NCBI GenBank assembly: GCA_018241425.1
Contig: JAFEDU010000005.1
Location: forward strand, 1 to 64,000
From: Pseudomonadota bacterium
Lineage (GTDB): Bacteria > Pseudomonadota > Gammaproteobacteria > Steroidobacterales > Steroidobacteraceae
Length of the DNA: 64,000 nt
Direction: 5' to 3'
The translations under genes and the position numbers were made by a program. This document shows, in pieces, positions 1 through 12,533 of this stretch (the first letter of the stretch is position 1; each line of letters opens with the position of its first letter). The notes under the pieces were generated by a model. It was not told the origin of the DNA. It saw nothing but the letters and a program-made list of their open reading frames with translations, and did not search any database.

Positions 1-190
1 TGCCCTTGCAGGAGTTCTGGCCCTTGCAGGCGTTGTTCGCGCTCTTGCAGGCCGAGTGGCCCTTGCAGGAGTTCACGCCTTCACACTTCACCTTGGCTTC
101 ATCGGCGCTGGCCGTCGTCACGGCAGCCGTCGAGAACATCACCGCCGCGGCGGCGGCCAGAGCCACGCTGGACAACATTCTTGAACGCAT
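1..190 (-). CDS. bufA2: BufA2-type bufferin-like Cys-rich periplasmic protein (partial)
   Basis: The first 63 residues are visible; the C-terminus lies beyond the window edge. A signal peptide (about residues 1-30, Ala-rich core ending in ASA) is followed by a mature part with regularly spaced Cys in SCKG, ACKS, ACKG and SCKG units. This spacing is typical of the BufA2 group of bufferins, small exported metal-binding peptides whose Cys are modified by a BufB/BufC (DUF692 type) enzyme pair to bind copper. The start ATG at 190 is preceded by AAGGAG seven bases upstream. No BufB or BufC is visible; they would be expected just off the left edge, downstream of this gene. The family call rests on Cys pattern and signal peptide, and the missing C-terminus limits certainty. 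Confidence 0.7.
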   Translation of the reverse strand, partial: MRSRMLSSVALAAAAAVMFSTAAVTTASADEAKVKCEGVNSCKGHSACKSANNACKGQNSCKG

Positions 191-526
191 TCGCAGTCTC
201 CTTCAGATGGCAGTTGTTGACCCCGCGCGGATTGTACGCCCGGCGCACCACGACGGTGCCGGGATGCGCTGAACGGTGCGGCCGGTGCCAGGGTTGCCGT
301 ATCTGTCCGTTTCACGAGGGTTTTCCCGCGCCCGGGCCGGGCCCGCAGCACAGGTTCATACAGTAGACCGGGGATTGCGGCACTGGATTGCAGCTGTCGC
401 ACAAATCCGCTTCGATACGGCACCGGGAAGCCGCGTCGTGGCGGCCCGGCGATCGAGTAGAATTTGCGATGCCTGCGTCCATGCGCCCTTTAAGCGCACC
501 CCTTCGACCCCAGACACGGTAACGGA
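191..526. other. Intergenic region between the bufferin-like gene and uvrA
   Basis: This 336-base divergent gap has no gene that I can support. It holds the Shine-Dalgarno of the minus-strand bufferin gene (AAGGAG, 198-203) and, for uvrA, a TAGAAT hexamer at 458-463 that resembles -10 elements seen before other genes here. No LexA-type operator (CTG-N10-CAG) was found, so SOS control of this uvrA is not supported. Confidence 0.5.
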
Positions 527-6235
<5,709 letters not shown>

Positions 6236-6338
6236 ACGAGCGCGCGCTTGGTGGGATACTCGCGGCCATGAGCTCAGGCCGCACCCTGCTCGCCCGGTAC
6301 ACACAGCGTCGGCCCGCGAAGCCCTGAGAGACAAGCCC

Positions 6339-6641
6339 ATGGCACACGGGATCGTCTGCTGGAAATGCGGCGCCGCGCTCGAGGCACTCACGCTGCCGCT
6401 GCGGCGCCTGGAGGAATGCCCGCAGTGCCGCAGCGAGCTGCACGTGTGCCGGCTGTGCGTCGACTACGACGTGCGGGTCGCCAAGCACTGCCGCGAGCCG
6501 ACCGCGGAGGAAGTGCGCGACAAGGAACACGCCAACTTCTGCGACCACTTCAAGCCGCGCCCCAAGGCCTACACCCCGCCCGACACCGCCGCCGTCGACA
6601 AGGCCCGCGCCGAACTCGACCGCCTGTTCGGCAAGTCCTGA
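6339..6641 (+). CDS. Conserved zinc-ribbon-like small protein
   Basis: 100 residues. The N-terminal half has three CxxC pairs (C7/C10, C27/C30, C37/C40) plus C51 and C68, consistent with one or two structural zinc sites. The C-terminal half is hydrophilic and ends in a short amphipathic helix (residues 83-98). There is no signal peptide or membrane segment, so it is probably cytosolic. I do not recognise a named family beyond a conserved hypothetical of gammaproteobacteria. The ATG at 6339 was chosen because the Cys-rich domain starts right after it. It follows the long uvrA by about 100 bases and might be co-transcribed with it. Confidence 0.75.
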   Translation: MAHGIVCWKCGAALEALTLPLRRLEECPQCRSELHVCRLCVDYDVRVAKHCREPTAEEVRDKEHANFCDHFKPRPKAYTPPDTAAVDKARAELDRLFGKS

Positions 6642-6702
6642 AACCGGCACGGCTCGCCGCAGATGCTGGGCCCCGGTGAGCCCAGGGCCTCCGGGTCCGC
6701 GC

Positions 6703-6708
6703 TAGAAT
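6703..6708 (+). promoter_or_regulatory. Possible -10 element before the M3 peptidase gene
   Basis: TAGAAT within GCTAGAATTA, about 80 bases upstream of the GTG start. The same hexamer occurs before uvrA, nudC and tamA in this window. No convincing -35 hexamer is present at the usual spacing, so the assignment is weak. Confidence 0.3.
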
Positions 6709-6788
6709 TACGGCCTTGTCTATACGGCCCCGCCGGCGTACCCGAAGGCCTCCTGCCGCCGTACGCCCGCATCTGCGAGGAGTCCTTT

Positions 6789-8855
6789 GTGTTCCGAAGC
6801 CCCCTGATCCGCCTGTGCCTTCCCGTGCTGAGCGCCCTCGCCCTGCTGCCGCAGGCGGCCGGGGCTGCAGATGCCACGCCACCGCCCTACCAGCACGCCT
6901 GGGACTCCGGCGCGACGCCTGCGGCGCTGGAGACCTGGGTCTATGGAAAGCTCAAGCGCGCGGACGAGGCCATCGCGAAGCTGAATGCGGTGCAGGGGGC
7001 CCGCACGGTGGACAACACGCTGGCTCCCTACGATGAGGCGCTGACCGCGTTGGTGGATGCGCAGGCCGAGTCCCAGCTGCTCTACGGGGTGGGGGCGACC
7101 AAGGAGCTGCGCGACAAGGCGCAGGCGCTCACCCAGAGCGCCAGTGCCGCGCTCACCGCGCTCAACCTCAACCCGCAGGTCTACAAGGCCTTAAGCGCCG
7201 TGCCCACGCCCCAGGAACCGGGCACGCGGCACTACCTCGAGCGCACGCTGCTCGAGTACCGCCTGGCCGGCGTCGACCGCGACGAGGCCACGCGCGCCAA
7301 GATCAAGGAGCTGCAGGACAAGATCACCGAGCGCGGGCTCACCTTCGAGCGCACCGTGCACGACGACGTGCGCACCGTGCTCGCCGGCAAGGGCCAGCTC
7401 GAGGGCCTGCCGCCGGACTACCTCGCTTCCCACAAGCCCGACGCCAGCGGCAAGGTGAAGATCACCACCGACCCGCCCGACGCCAACCCGGTGCTGAAGT
7501 TCGGCAGCAACGAGGCGCTGCGCCACGAGGTGTGGCTGGCCGCGCACTCGGTCGGTTTCCCCGCCAACACCGAGACCCTGAGGAGCCTCCTGCAGGCCCG
7601 CGAGGAGCTCGCGCACCTGCTCGGCTACGGCACCTGGGCCGACTACACCATGGCGGACCTCATGATGCAGTCACCGGCGAAGCTCGGCGAGTTCGTGAAG
7701 CAGGTGGACGCCGCCTCGCGCGACCCCGGGCAGCGCGAGGACGCGGCGCTGCTGAAGTTCGTGCAGGAAAAGCAGCCCGGACTCAAGAAGATCTCGGCCG
7801 CCGACGTGCGCTACTGGCAGGAACAGTACCGCCGCACGCGCTTCAACTTCGACTCGCAGAGCGTGCGCCCCTACTTCCCGTTCGCGCAGGTCGAGAAGGG
7901 TGTCATCGAAACCGCCTCGCACCTGTTCCACGTGCAGATCCGCCCCGTCACCGGGGTCAAGACCTGGCACCCCTCGGTCACCACCTACGAGGTGTTCGAC
8001 GGCCCGGTGAAGCTCGGCACCATCTACCTCGACATGCACTCGCGCGAGGGCAAGGACAAGTGGTTCTCCACCTGGCCGGTGAACGTCGGCGTGCACGGAC
8101 GGCAGCTGCCCGGCGGGGCGCTGGTATGCAACTTCCCCGGCGGCACCCCCGGTGACCCCGGGCTCATGCAGTACGGGGACGTGGTGGTGTTCCTGCACGA
8201 GTTCGGGCACCTGATGCACCACATCATCGGCGGCCAGAACCGCTTCTCCGGCGAGGGGGCCTTCAACGTCGAGGGCGACTTCGTCGAGGCGCCCTCGCAG
8301 ATGCTGGAAGAGTTCTTCCACGACTACGGCGTCCTGACCGGGTTCGCGCGCCACTACCAGACCGGCGAGGTGCTGCCGCGGGAGACCTACGAGCGCATGA
8401 CGCGTGCGGACACCTATGGGCGCGCCAGCGACCAGCAGCGGCAGCTGATGTTCACCGCCATCTCGCTGGACTTCCACACCCTGAAGCCCGGGAGCCTAGA
8501 CTTCGACAAGGTCTACCAGCGCGACTTCGAGGCCTACAACACCACCGCGTACGTGCCCGGGGACCACTTCTGGGCCTCGTTCACGCACCTGAACGGCTAC
8601 AGCGCGAACTACTACACCTACGTGTTCGACAAGGTGATCGCGCTGGACTTCTTCGCGCAGTTCGACCCGCAGAACCTGATCGGGGGTCCGACCGGCATGC
8701 GCTACCGCCAGCAGGTGCTGGCGCCGGGCGCCTCGCGGCCGGCCGCGACGCTGGTGCACGACTTCCTCGGTCGCGACACCAACCTCGAGGCCTACAAGCG
8801 CTGGATGCTGCAGGAGTTCGCAGCTCCCGCTACGGCTTCTTCATCCGCTCACTGA
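6789..8855 (+). CDS. Exported M3 family metallopeptidase (thimet oligopeptidase-like)
   Basis: 688 residues with an N-terminal signal peptide (about residues 1-24, hydrophobic core LCLPVLSALALLP, cleavage after AGA). The zinc site HEFGH is at residues 470-474, with the third ligand Glu about 25-30 residues later in the FVEAPSQMLEEF stretch, as in peptidase family M3. The enzyme should cleave oligopeptides in the periplasm, whereas classic OpdA and Dcp are cytosolic. The GTG start was chosen because GAGGAG lies seven bases upstream and the signal peptide begins there. Its last 26 bases overlap the 3' end of the convergent SPOR-like gene on the other strand. Confidence 0.9.
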   Translation: MFRSPLIRLCLPVLSALALLPQAAGAADATPPPYQHAWDSGATPAALETWVYGKLKRADEAIAKLNAVQGARTVDNTLAPYDEALTALVDAQAESQLLYGVGATKELRDKAQALTQSASAALTALNLNPQVYKALSAVPTPQEPGTRHYLERTLLEYRLAGVDRDEATRAKIKELQDKITERGLTFERTVHDDVRTVLAGKGQLEGLPPDYLASHKPDASGKVKITTDPPDANPVLKFGSNEALRHEVWLAAHSVGFPANTETLRSLLQAREELAHLLGYGTWADYTMADLMMQSPAKLGEFVKQVDAASRDPGQREDAALLKFVQEKQPGLKKISAADVRYWQEQYRRTRFNFDSQSVRPYFPFAQVEKGVIETASHLFHVQIRPVTGVKTWHPSVTTYEVFDGPVKLGTIYLDMHSREGKDKWFSTWPVNVGVHGRQLPGGALVCNFPGGTPGDPGLMQYGDVVVFLHEFGHLMHHIIGGQNRFSGEGAFNVEGDFVEAPSQMLEEFFHDYGVLTGFARHYQTGEVLPRETYERMTRADTYGRASDQQRQLMFTAISLDFHTLKPGSLDFDKVYQRDFEAYNTTAYVPGDHFWASFTHLNGYSANYYTYVFDKVIALDFFAQFDPQNLIGGPTGMRYRQQVLAPGASRPAATLVHDFLGRDTNLEAYKRWMLQEFAAPATASSSAH

Positions 8856-10869
8856 GCCGCTCGAGGAGCTTGGAGAACGGGGAGTTCTTCTGCACCTCGA
8901 CGCGCAGGTGACGCACCCCGCTGTCGTTGATGGTGGCCGAGCGGCCGTCGTCGATCTGCAGCTGCCCGGCACCCAGGATCTCGAGCGTCTCCTCGAGTGA
9001 CTGCGCGCCGCGCTTCTCGCGCGCGCCCACCTTGCCCGGAGCACGCGCCTTGGCGGCGGGCGCGGCGGGACCCGCGGAAGGGTTGACGGTCCGGCCGACG
9101 GCGACCTTGGGGATCGGGCGCCCCGGGATCTTGCGTGCGGCCGCATCGCCCGCCGCCTTCCGGTCTGTCCCCGCGGACGGGGTGAGATTGGCGCGCAGCT
9201 TCGCGACCTCGGTCTGCGCCGTGTCGTCGTCGATCAGCTTGAACTCTTCGGTCGTCTTCGGGCGGGCCGGCGCGGGCGCCGCGACCGAGGCTGCCTGCTT
9301 GTCCTGGTCGGTGGCGCGGCTCTTCTCCTGCTGGCTCACCGGAACCACGGCGACCGAGGTGAACTCCGAGCGCACGTAGTGGGCGACCTGCTTGGCCGAG
9401 ATCGCATCGCTGAAGAAGCCCAGGCGCAGCCCGAACCACTTGCGGCCGTCGCGGCTACCCTCGACGGTGTAGAGCGTGTAGGCGCTGAAGATCGCGAGCG
9501 GCGGGACCTTGTCCAGCTCCACCGGCTGCACCGACCACTGCAGCTGCACCGCGAACAGCACCGGGGCGTCGGCCGTGACGGCCTCCTTGAGCGCCTCGCG
9601 CGTCCCGGTGTCGTCGGGCTTGAGCATCGGGATCGAGCTCTGCCCGGCCGCCACGGCGGATTCTTCGCCCTCGGGACCGCGCGTCTCCAGGAGCTTCAGC
9701 ACCTGGGTATCGGTCAGGGAATTCTTCGCAGGCGGCGGGGTCTCGAGCCCCGGGGCCGGCGCCAGTGCGGGAGCCGGAGCGGGCACGGGCACCGGCTCTG
9801 CCGCCATCACCGGGGCGCGCATCAGTCGCGTCTCGCCCGTGGCACTCGCATCGCCCAGGGCCTGCAGCACCTCGCGCACGTTAGAATCGCCGAACACGCC
9901 GCGCGTACGGGCGGTCGCATCCGGGGCCGGAAGCTCGGCGCGCGCCGCGACGGCTGCGGCGGGCATCGCGGCGGCAGTCGCAATCGCGGCGGCGGGCTTC
10001 GCCGGCGCAGGCTTCGGGGCCGGGGCTGCGACCTTCGCGGCCGGGGCCGGCGGCGGTGCCGGCTTCGCGGCGGCGGGCTTAGCCGGCGCAGGCTTCGGGG
10101 CGGCGGCCTTCGCAGGCGCGGGCGGCGGTTGCGGCGCCGGAGCGGGCTTTGCAGCGGCAGGCTTCACCGGCGGCACCTTGGCGGGCGCAGGCTTCGGGGC
10201 TGCCGCCCGGGCGGGAGCCGCGGAAGCGGGAGGCGTGGCCGCGGCCTTGGGCGGCGCGGGCTTCGGCGGGGCCGCCTTGGGCGGCTCGGCGGCACGCGCG
10301 GCCGTGCGCGGCAGGTCGATCAGTTCGGGCAGCGGGCTCTCGGGGGCGGCCTTCAGCACCGGCACGCGCATGGAGAGCGCGGCATCGAGCGGCGACAGGT
10401 CGGGCTTGCGGGCCTGCACGGCGGGGGCTGGTGCGGGCGGCGCGACGACCGGCGCTGCCGGCGGCGGCGGCGCACTCGTCACCGGCACGCGCTGAGGCTG
10501 GGGACCTGCGGCGTGCTGCGCCTGTGCGGCCTGGGCGGCCGCGGCGCGCTCGCGCAGCTTGCGTCCGGGGGCTTCGCCGGCCCAGGCGCCCGGGTAGATC
10601 TCGCGCACGATGGCGAGCCACTCCTCGGCCTCGGCGAGCGTCGAGAAATATCCCATGTGCAGCCGGAAGCGCTCGCGGCCTTCCTCGAAGCGACGGCTGA
10701 CGAAGAAGTTGAATCTCTTCAGCTCGGGCAGGTCGGTCTGCGCGAGCGCCATGGGCGTGGTCGATGAGCACAGGTTCAGAACGAACGGCCCCGCTGCCTG
10801 TGCGGGTACCGCCGCGTCCCCTGCGCCGACGCCGTGAGCGTCGGCTGCGAAGTTGGGCGTTGCTGTCAT
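8830..10869 (-). CDS. Two-domain SPOR-like protein under a c-di-GMP riboswitch
   Basis: 679 residues without signal peptide or membrane segment, so probably cytosolic. A first SPOR-like module (about residues 27-100) contains RFRLHMGYFSTLAEAEEWL; a second (about 440-525) contains WFGLRLGFFSDAISAKQVA. Between them lies a long Ala/Pro/Lys-rich linker (about 105-310). The C-terminal part (about 610-679) has a short conserved-looking segment, LEETLEILGAGQLQI, and a basic end. SPOR modules usually bind denuded peptidoglycan, but without export this one may have another ligand. Similar proteins occur in Xanthomonadales as uncharacterised SPOR-domain proteins. The mRNA leader contains a class I cyclic-di-GMP aptamer (10981-11060), which ties expression to biofilm or motility signalling. 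The 3' end overlaps the M3 peptidase gene by 26 bases. Confidence 0.65.
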   Translation of the reverse strand: MTATPNFAADAHGVGAGDAAVPAQAAGPFVLNLCSSTTPMALAQTDLPELKRFNFFVSRRFEEGRERFRLHMGYFSTLAEAEEWLAIVREIYPGAWAGEAPGRKLRERAAAAQAAQAQHAAGPQPQRVPVTSAPPPPAAPVVAPPAPAPAVQARKPDLSPLDAALSMRVPVLKAAPESPLPELIDLPRTAARAAEPPKAAPPKPAPPKAAATPPASAAPARAAAPKPAPAKVPPVKPAAAKPAPAPQPPPAPAKAAAPKPAPAKPAAAKPAPPPAPAAKVAAPAPKPAPAKPAAAIATAAAMPAAAVAARAELPAPDATARTRGVFGDSNVREVLQALGDASATGETRLMRAPVMAAEPVPVPAPAPALAPAPGLETPPPAKNSLTDTQVLKLLETRGPEGEESAVAAGQSSIPMLKPDDTGTREALKEAVTADAPVLFAVQLQWSVQPVELDKVPPLAIFSAYTLYTVEGSRDGRKWFGLRLGFFSDAISAKQVAHYVRSEFTSVAVVPVSQQEKSRATDQDKQAASVAAPAPARPKTTEEFKLIDDDTAQTEVAKLRANLTPSAGTDRKAAGDAAARKIPGRPIPKVAVGRTVNPSAGPAAPAAKARAPGKVGAREKRGAQSLEETLEILGAGQLQIDDGRSATINDSGVRHLRVEVQKNSPFSKLLERLSERMKKP
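9950..10290 (-). repeat. Degenerate Ala/Pro/Lys codon repeats in the SPOR-like gene
   Basis: Imperfect short repeats encode units such as KPAPAK, KPAAAK and PPKAAP. They form a low-complexity linker between the two SPOR-like modules. The length of this part is likely to vary between strains, as is common for such GC-rich repeats. Confidence 0.6.
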
Positions 10870-10905
10870 AACTTCCCCGAGCCGAAACCTTCAACCGGCC
10901 ACTTC

Positions 10906-10920
10906 GAGTCTCAAGGACTC
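10906..10920 (-). promoter_or_regulatory. Small dyad in the SPOR-like gene leader
   Basis: GAGTC, a five-base loop, then GACTC form a perfect five-base-pair hairpin between the riboswitch aptamer and the start codon. It could take part in the riboswitch expression platform by affecting ribosome access, but no alternative pairing could be modelled here. Confidence 0.3.
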
Positions 10921-10980
10921 CCGCGTGGGCAGATGACGGGGGTGGGAGTGCGAACTTACGCGCCGTCAGTTGCGCGTTCG

Positions 10981-11060
10981 TGGCAGCCCCGCCGTCATAG
11001 GAACCCGTCCTTTAGACCGGTGGCTTTGCGTCCCCGTCTTTCGACGGGTTTGCCCTTATC
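10981..11060 (-). ncRNA. Class I cyclic-di-GMP riboswitch (GEMM-I)
   Basis: Read on the minus strand, the leader shows the GEMM-I core in order: GGGCAAACC (11055-11047), a perfect hairpin CCGTC-GAAA-GACGG, GGACGCAAAGCC (11033-11022), CCGGTCTAA, a second variable stem, and TATGACGGCGGGGCTGCC (10999-10982). The GNRA tetraloop, the ACGCAAAGCC joint and the GGCGGGGCTGCC closing strand are hallmark positions of c-di-GMP-I aptamers. The SPOR-like gene starts 110 bases downstream on the same strand. A hairpin, CGAACGCGC pairing toward GCGCGTAAGTTCG, follows the aptamer and could be part of the expression platform. No U-rich terminator is seen, so control may act on translation. Whether the ligand turns the gene on or off cannot be read from the sequence. 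Confidence 0.9.
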
Positions 11061-11174
11061 ACTGCAGCTGAGAGTGTCAAAGCGTCGCGGATTTGAGTCA
11101 AGGCCAGAAATGTGTTCAGTCTCTCAAGTGCTCAAGCGTGCGCGCGACAAGCGCAGGCTCGGCCGTCTTATGTC
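11061..11174. other. Leader and promoter region upstream of the riboswitch
   Basis: With the riboswitch, this completes the 305-base gap between the NlpC/P60 gene and the SPOR-like gene. It should hold the promoter of the riboswitch transcript, but no clear -35/-10 pair stands out. Confidence 0.4.
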
Positions 11175-11702
11175 TCAAGGTACCGACGCTGCGCTCGCGG
11201 AGAAGCGCCCGCCATTTACCAGATGATGCGCGAAGTACTCGTTCGCGAGATCGCCGACCGAGACCGCCACGCCCCGGTGCGGCGCGTGCACGAACTGCCC
11301 GTGCCCCAGGTACACGCCGACGTGATCGACGCCGCCGCGTCCGAAGGCGAAGAACACGAGGTCCCCGGGCGCGAGCTTGCTTAACGGCACGGCCTGCGCC
11401 GCGCGCTGCTGCTCGCGCGCGGTGCGCGGGATCGCGATGCCGGCGTGCGCGTACACGTACAGCGCGAGCCCCGAGCAGTCGAAGCCGCCCGCATCCGCAC
11501 CCCCGAACTCGTAGGGCGCGCCGAGCAGTCCCGCGGCCGTGGCGGCGATCTCCTCGCCGCGCGCATCCCCGGATGGGGCCGGGGTCGTCAGGGGTGCCGT
11601 GACGGGAGCCTGCGGCGGCGGCCGCCGGATGAGGCTGCAGCCGCCGAGGGCGATGACCGCGAGCAGCGCGGGTCCCAGGTGCACGCGCGCACGCGCGGCC
11701 AC
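11175..11702 (-). CDS. NlpC/P60 family lipoprotein, putative murein endopeptidase
   Basis: 175 residues. The N-terminal lipoprotein signal ends in the lipobox LGGC, so the protein should be anchored to a membrane facing the periplasm. The NlpC/P60 domain (about residues 48-165) has the catalytic Cys in FDCSGL, the His in VDHVGVYLG and a third polar site in HAPHRG, the usual Cys-His-His/polar triad. These enzymes cut peptide stems in cell-wall murein and resemble E. coli NlpC/Spr. A GTG start at 11702 is chosen because it gives a proper lipoprotein signal; a second GTG six codons later is also possible. The gene lies 14 bases downstream of the NAD(P)-binding gene and is probably co-transcribed with it. 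Confidence 0.85.
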   Translation of the reverse strand: MAARARVHLGPALLAVIALGGCSLIRRPPPQAPVTAPLTTPAPSGDARGEEIAATAAGLLGAPYEFGGADAGGFDCSGLALYVYAHAGIAIPRTAREQQRAAQAVPLSKLAPGDLVFFAFGRGGVDHVGVYLGHGQFVHAPHRGVAVSVGDLANEYFAHHLVNGGRFSASAASVP

Positions 11703-11716
11703 GGGAAGTCGCTGCC

Positions 11717-12445
11717 TCAGCGCGGTCGCGCCGGCGCCTTCGCGGGGGTGGCGCCGCGCCCGCGCGGCGCCGGCAGGCGTGCGAGCTGCTCGATGCCGGC
11801 CCAGGTGTAGCGCTGCACGCCCCGGCGCCCGGAGCGGGTCGCGCCCAGCATCGCCTGGCCGACCGTGCGCGCGGAGATGGCGCGGTACTGCTGGTAGCGT
11901 CCCGGCAGGAGCGGGCTGATCACCGGCATCACCACCATGGCAGCGAGCTCCAGCGGGCGCATCTCGCGGCGCCAGCCCAGGAGCAGCGACGGCTGCAGGA
12001 TGTCGAGCGACTCGAAGCCGAGCGCCTCGAGGCCCTGCTCCATTTCTCCCTTGGTGCGCAGGTAGAGGTTGCGTGACTTGGGATCCGCGCCGACGCTCGA
12101 GATCGCCACGAAGCGGCGCGCGCCGCAGGCGCGTGCGGCGCGCGCAAAGTCCAGCACCACGCCCAGGTCCGCCGCGCGAAACGCCTCGGCGGAGCCGGCG
12201 GCGCGGCGCGTCGAGCCGATGCAGCACAGCGCGGCCTCGCAGGTGAGTCCCTTCAGCTGGGTCTCCAGCGCGTCGAACTTCACGATGCGGTTGGCGAGGC
12301 GCGAGTGCTCGTTGCCCAGCGGTCGGCGCGAGACCGCGATGACGCGGCCGATCTCGGGGGCCGCCAGTAGTGCCTCGAGGGCGCGCTGCCCGGTGAGTCC
12401 GCTGGCGCCGGCGAGCAGCACGATTCGGTTGTCAGCGTCAGCCAT
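11717..12445 (-). CDS. NAD(P)-binding Rossmann-fold protein, TIP30/NmrA-like
   Basis: 242 residues. The N-terminal nucleotide-binding motif GASGLTG fits the short-chain, atypical NAD(P)H-binding group (COG0702, similar to HTATIP2/TIP30 and YbjT-like proteins). The segment FVAISSVGAD and the later YLRTKGEMEQ supply Ser and Tyr/Lys positions seen in these proteins. No substrate can be inferred. The C-terminal tail is rich in Arg, Pro and Ala and is probably disordered. It is followed after 14 bases by the NlpC/P60 lipoprotein gene. Confidence 0.75.
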   Translation of the reverse strand: MADADNRIVLLAGASGLTGQRALEALLAAPEIGRVIAVSRRPLGNEHSRLANRIVKFDALETQLKGLTCEAALCCIGSTRRAAGSAEAFRAADLGVVLDFARAARACGARRFVAISSVGADPKSRNLYLRTKGEMEQGLEALGFESLDILQPSLLLGWRREMRPLELAAMVVMPVISPLLPGRYQQYRAISARTVGQAMLGATRSGRRGVQRYTWAGIEQLARLPAPRGRGATPAKAPARPR

Positions 12446-12533
12446 GGCTCTCGCGCTCGCCCGTGTCAGGTGAGGCCAAGCTTAAGGAGTGCGGCGGGCC
12501 ACCGGCAAGCGGCCCGCGCCGGGGCTCGCGTGC

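Noticed and set aside
383..393. CTG-N5-CAG upstream of uvrA as a LexA site
   Set aside because: Spacing is five instead of ten bases and flanks do not match.
11703..12227. N-terminal extension of the NlpC/P60 protein
   Set aside because: It would lie inside the NAD(P)-binding gene in another frame and would bury the lipoprotein signal.
12494..12517. Seven-base-pair hairpin after the kinase gene as terminator
   Set aside because: No U tract follows on the minus strand and the next gene is close, so read-through is as likely.
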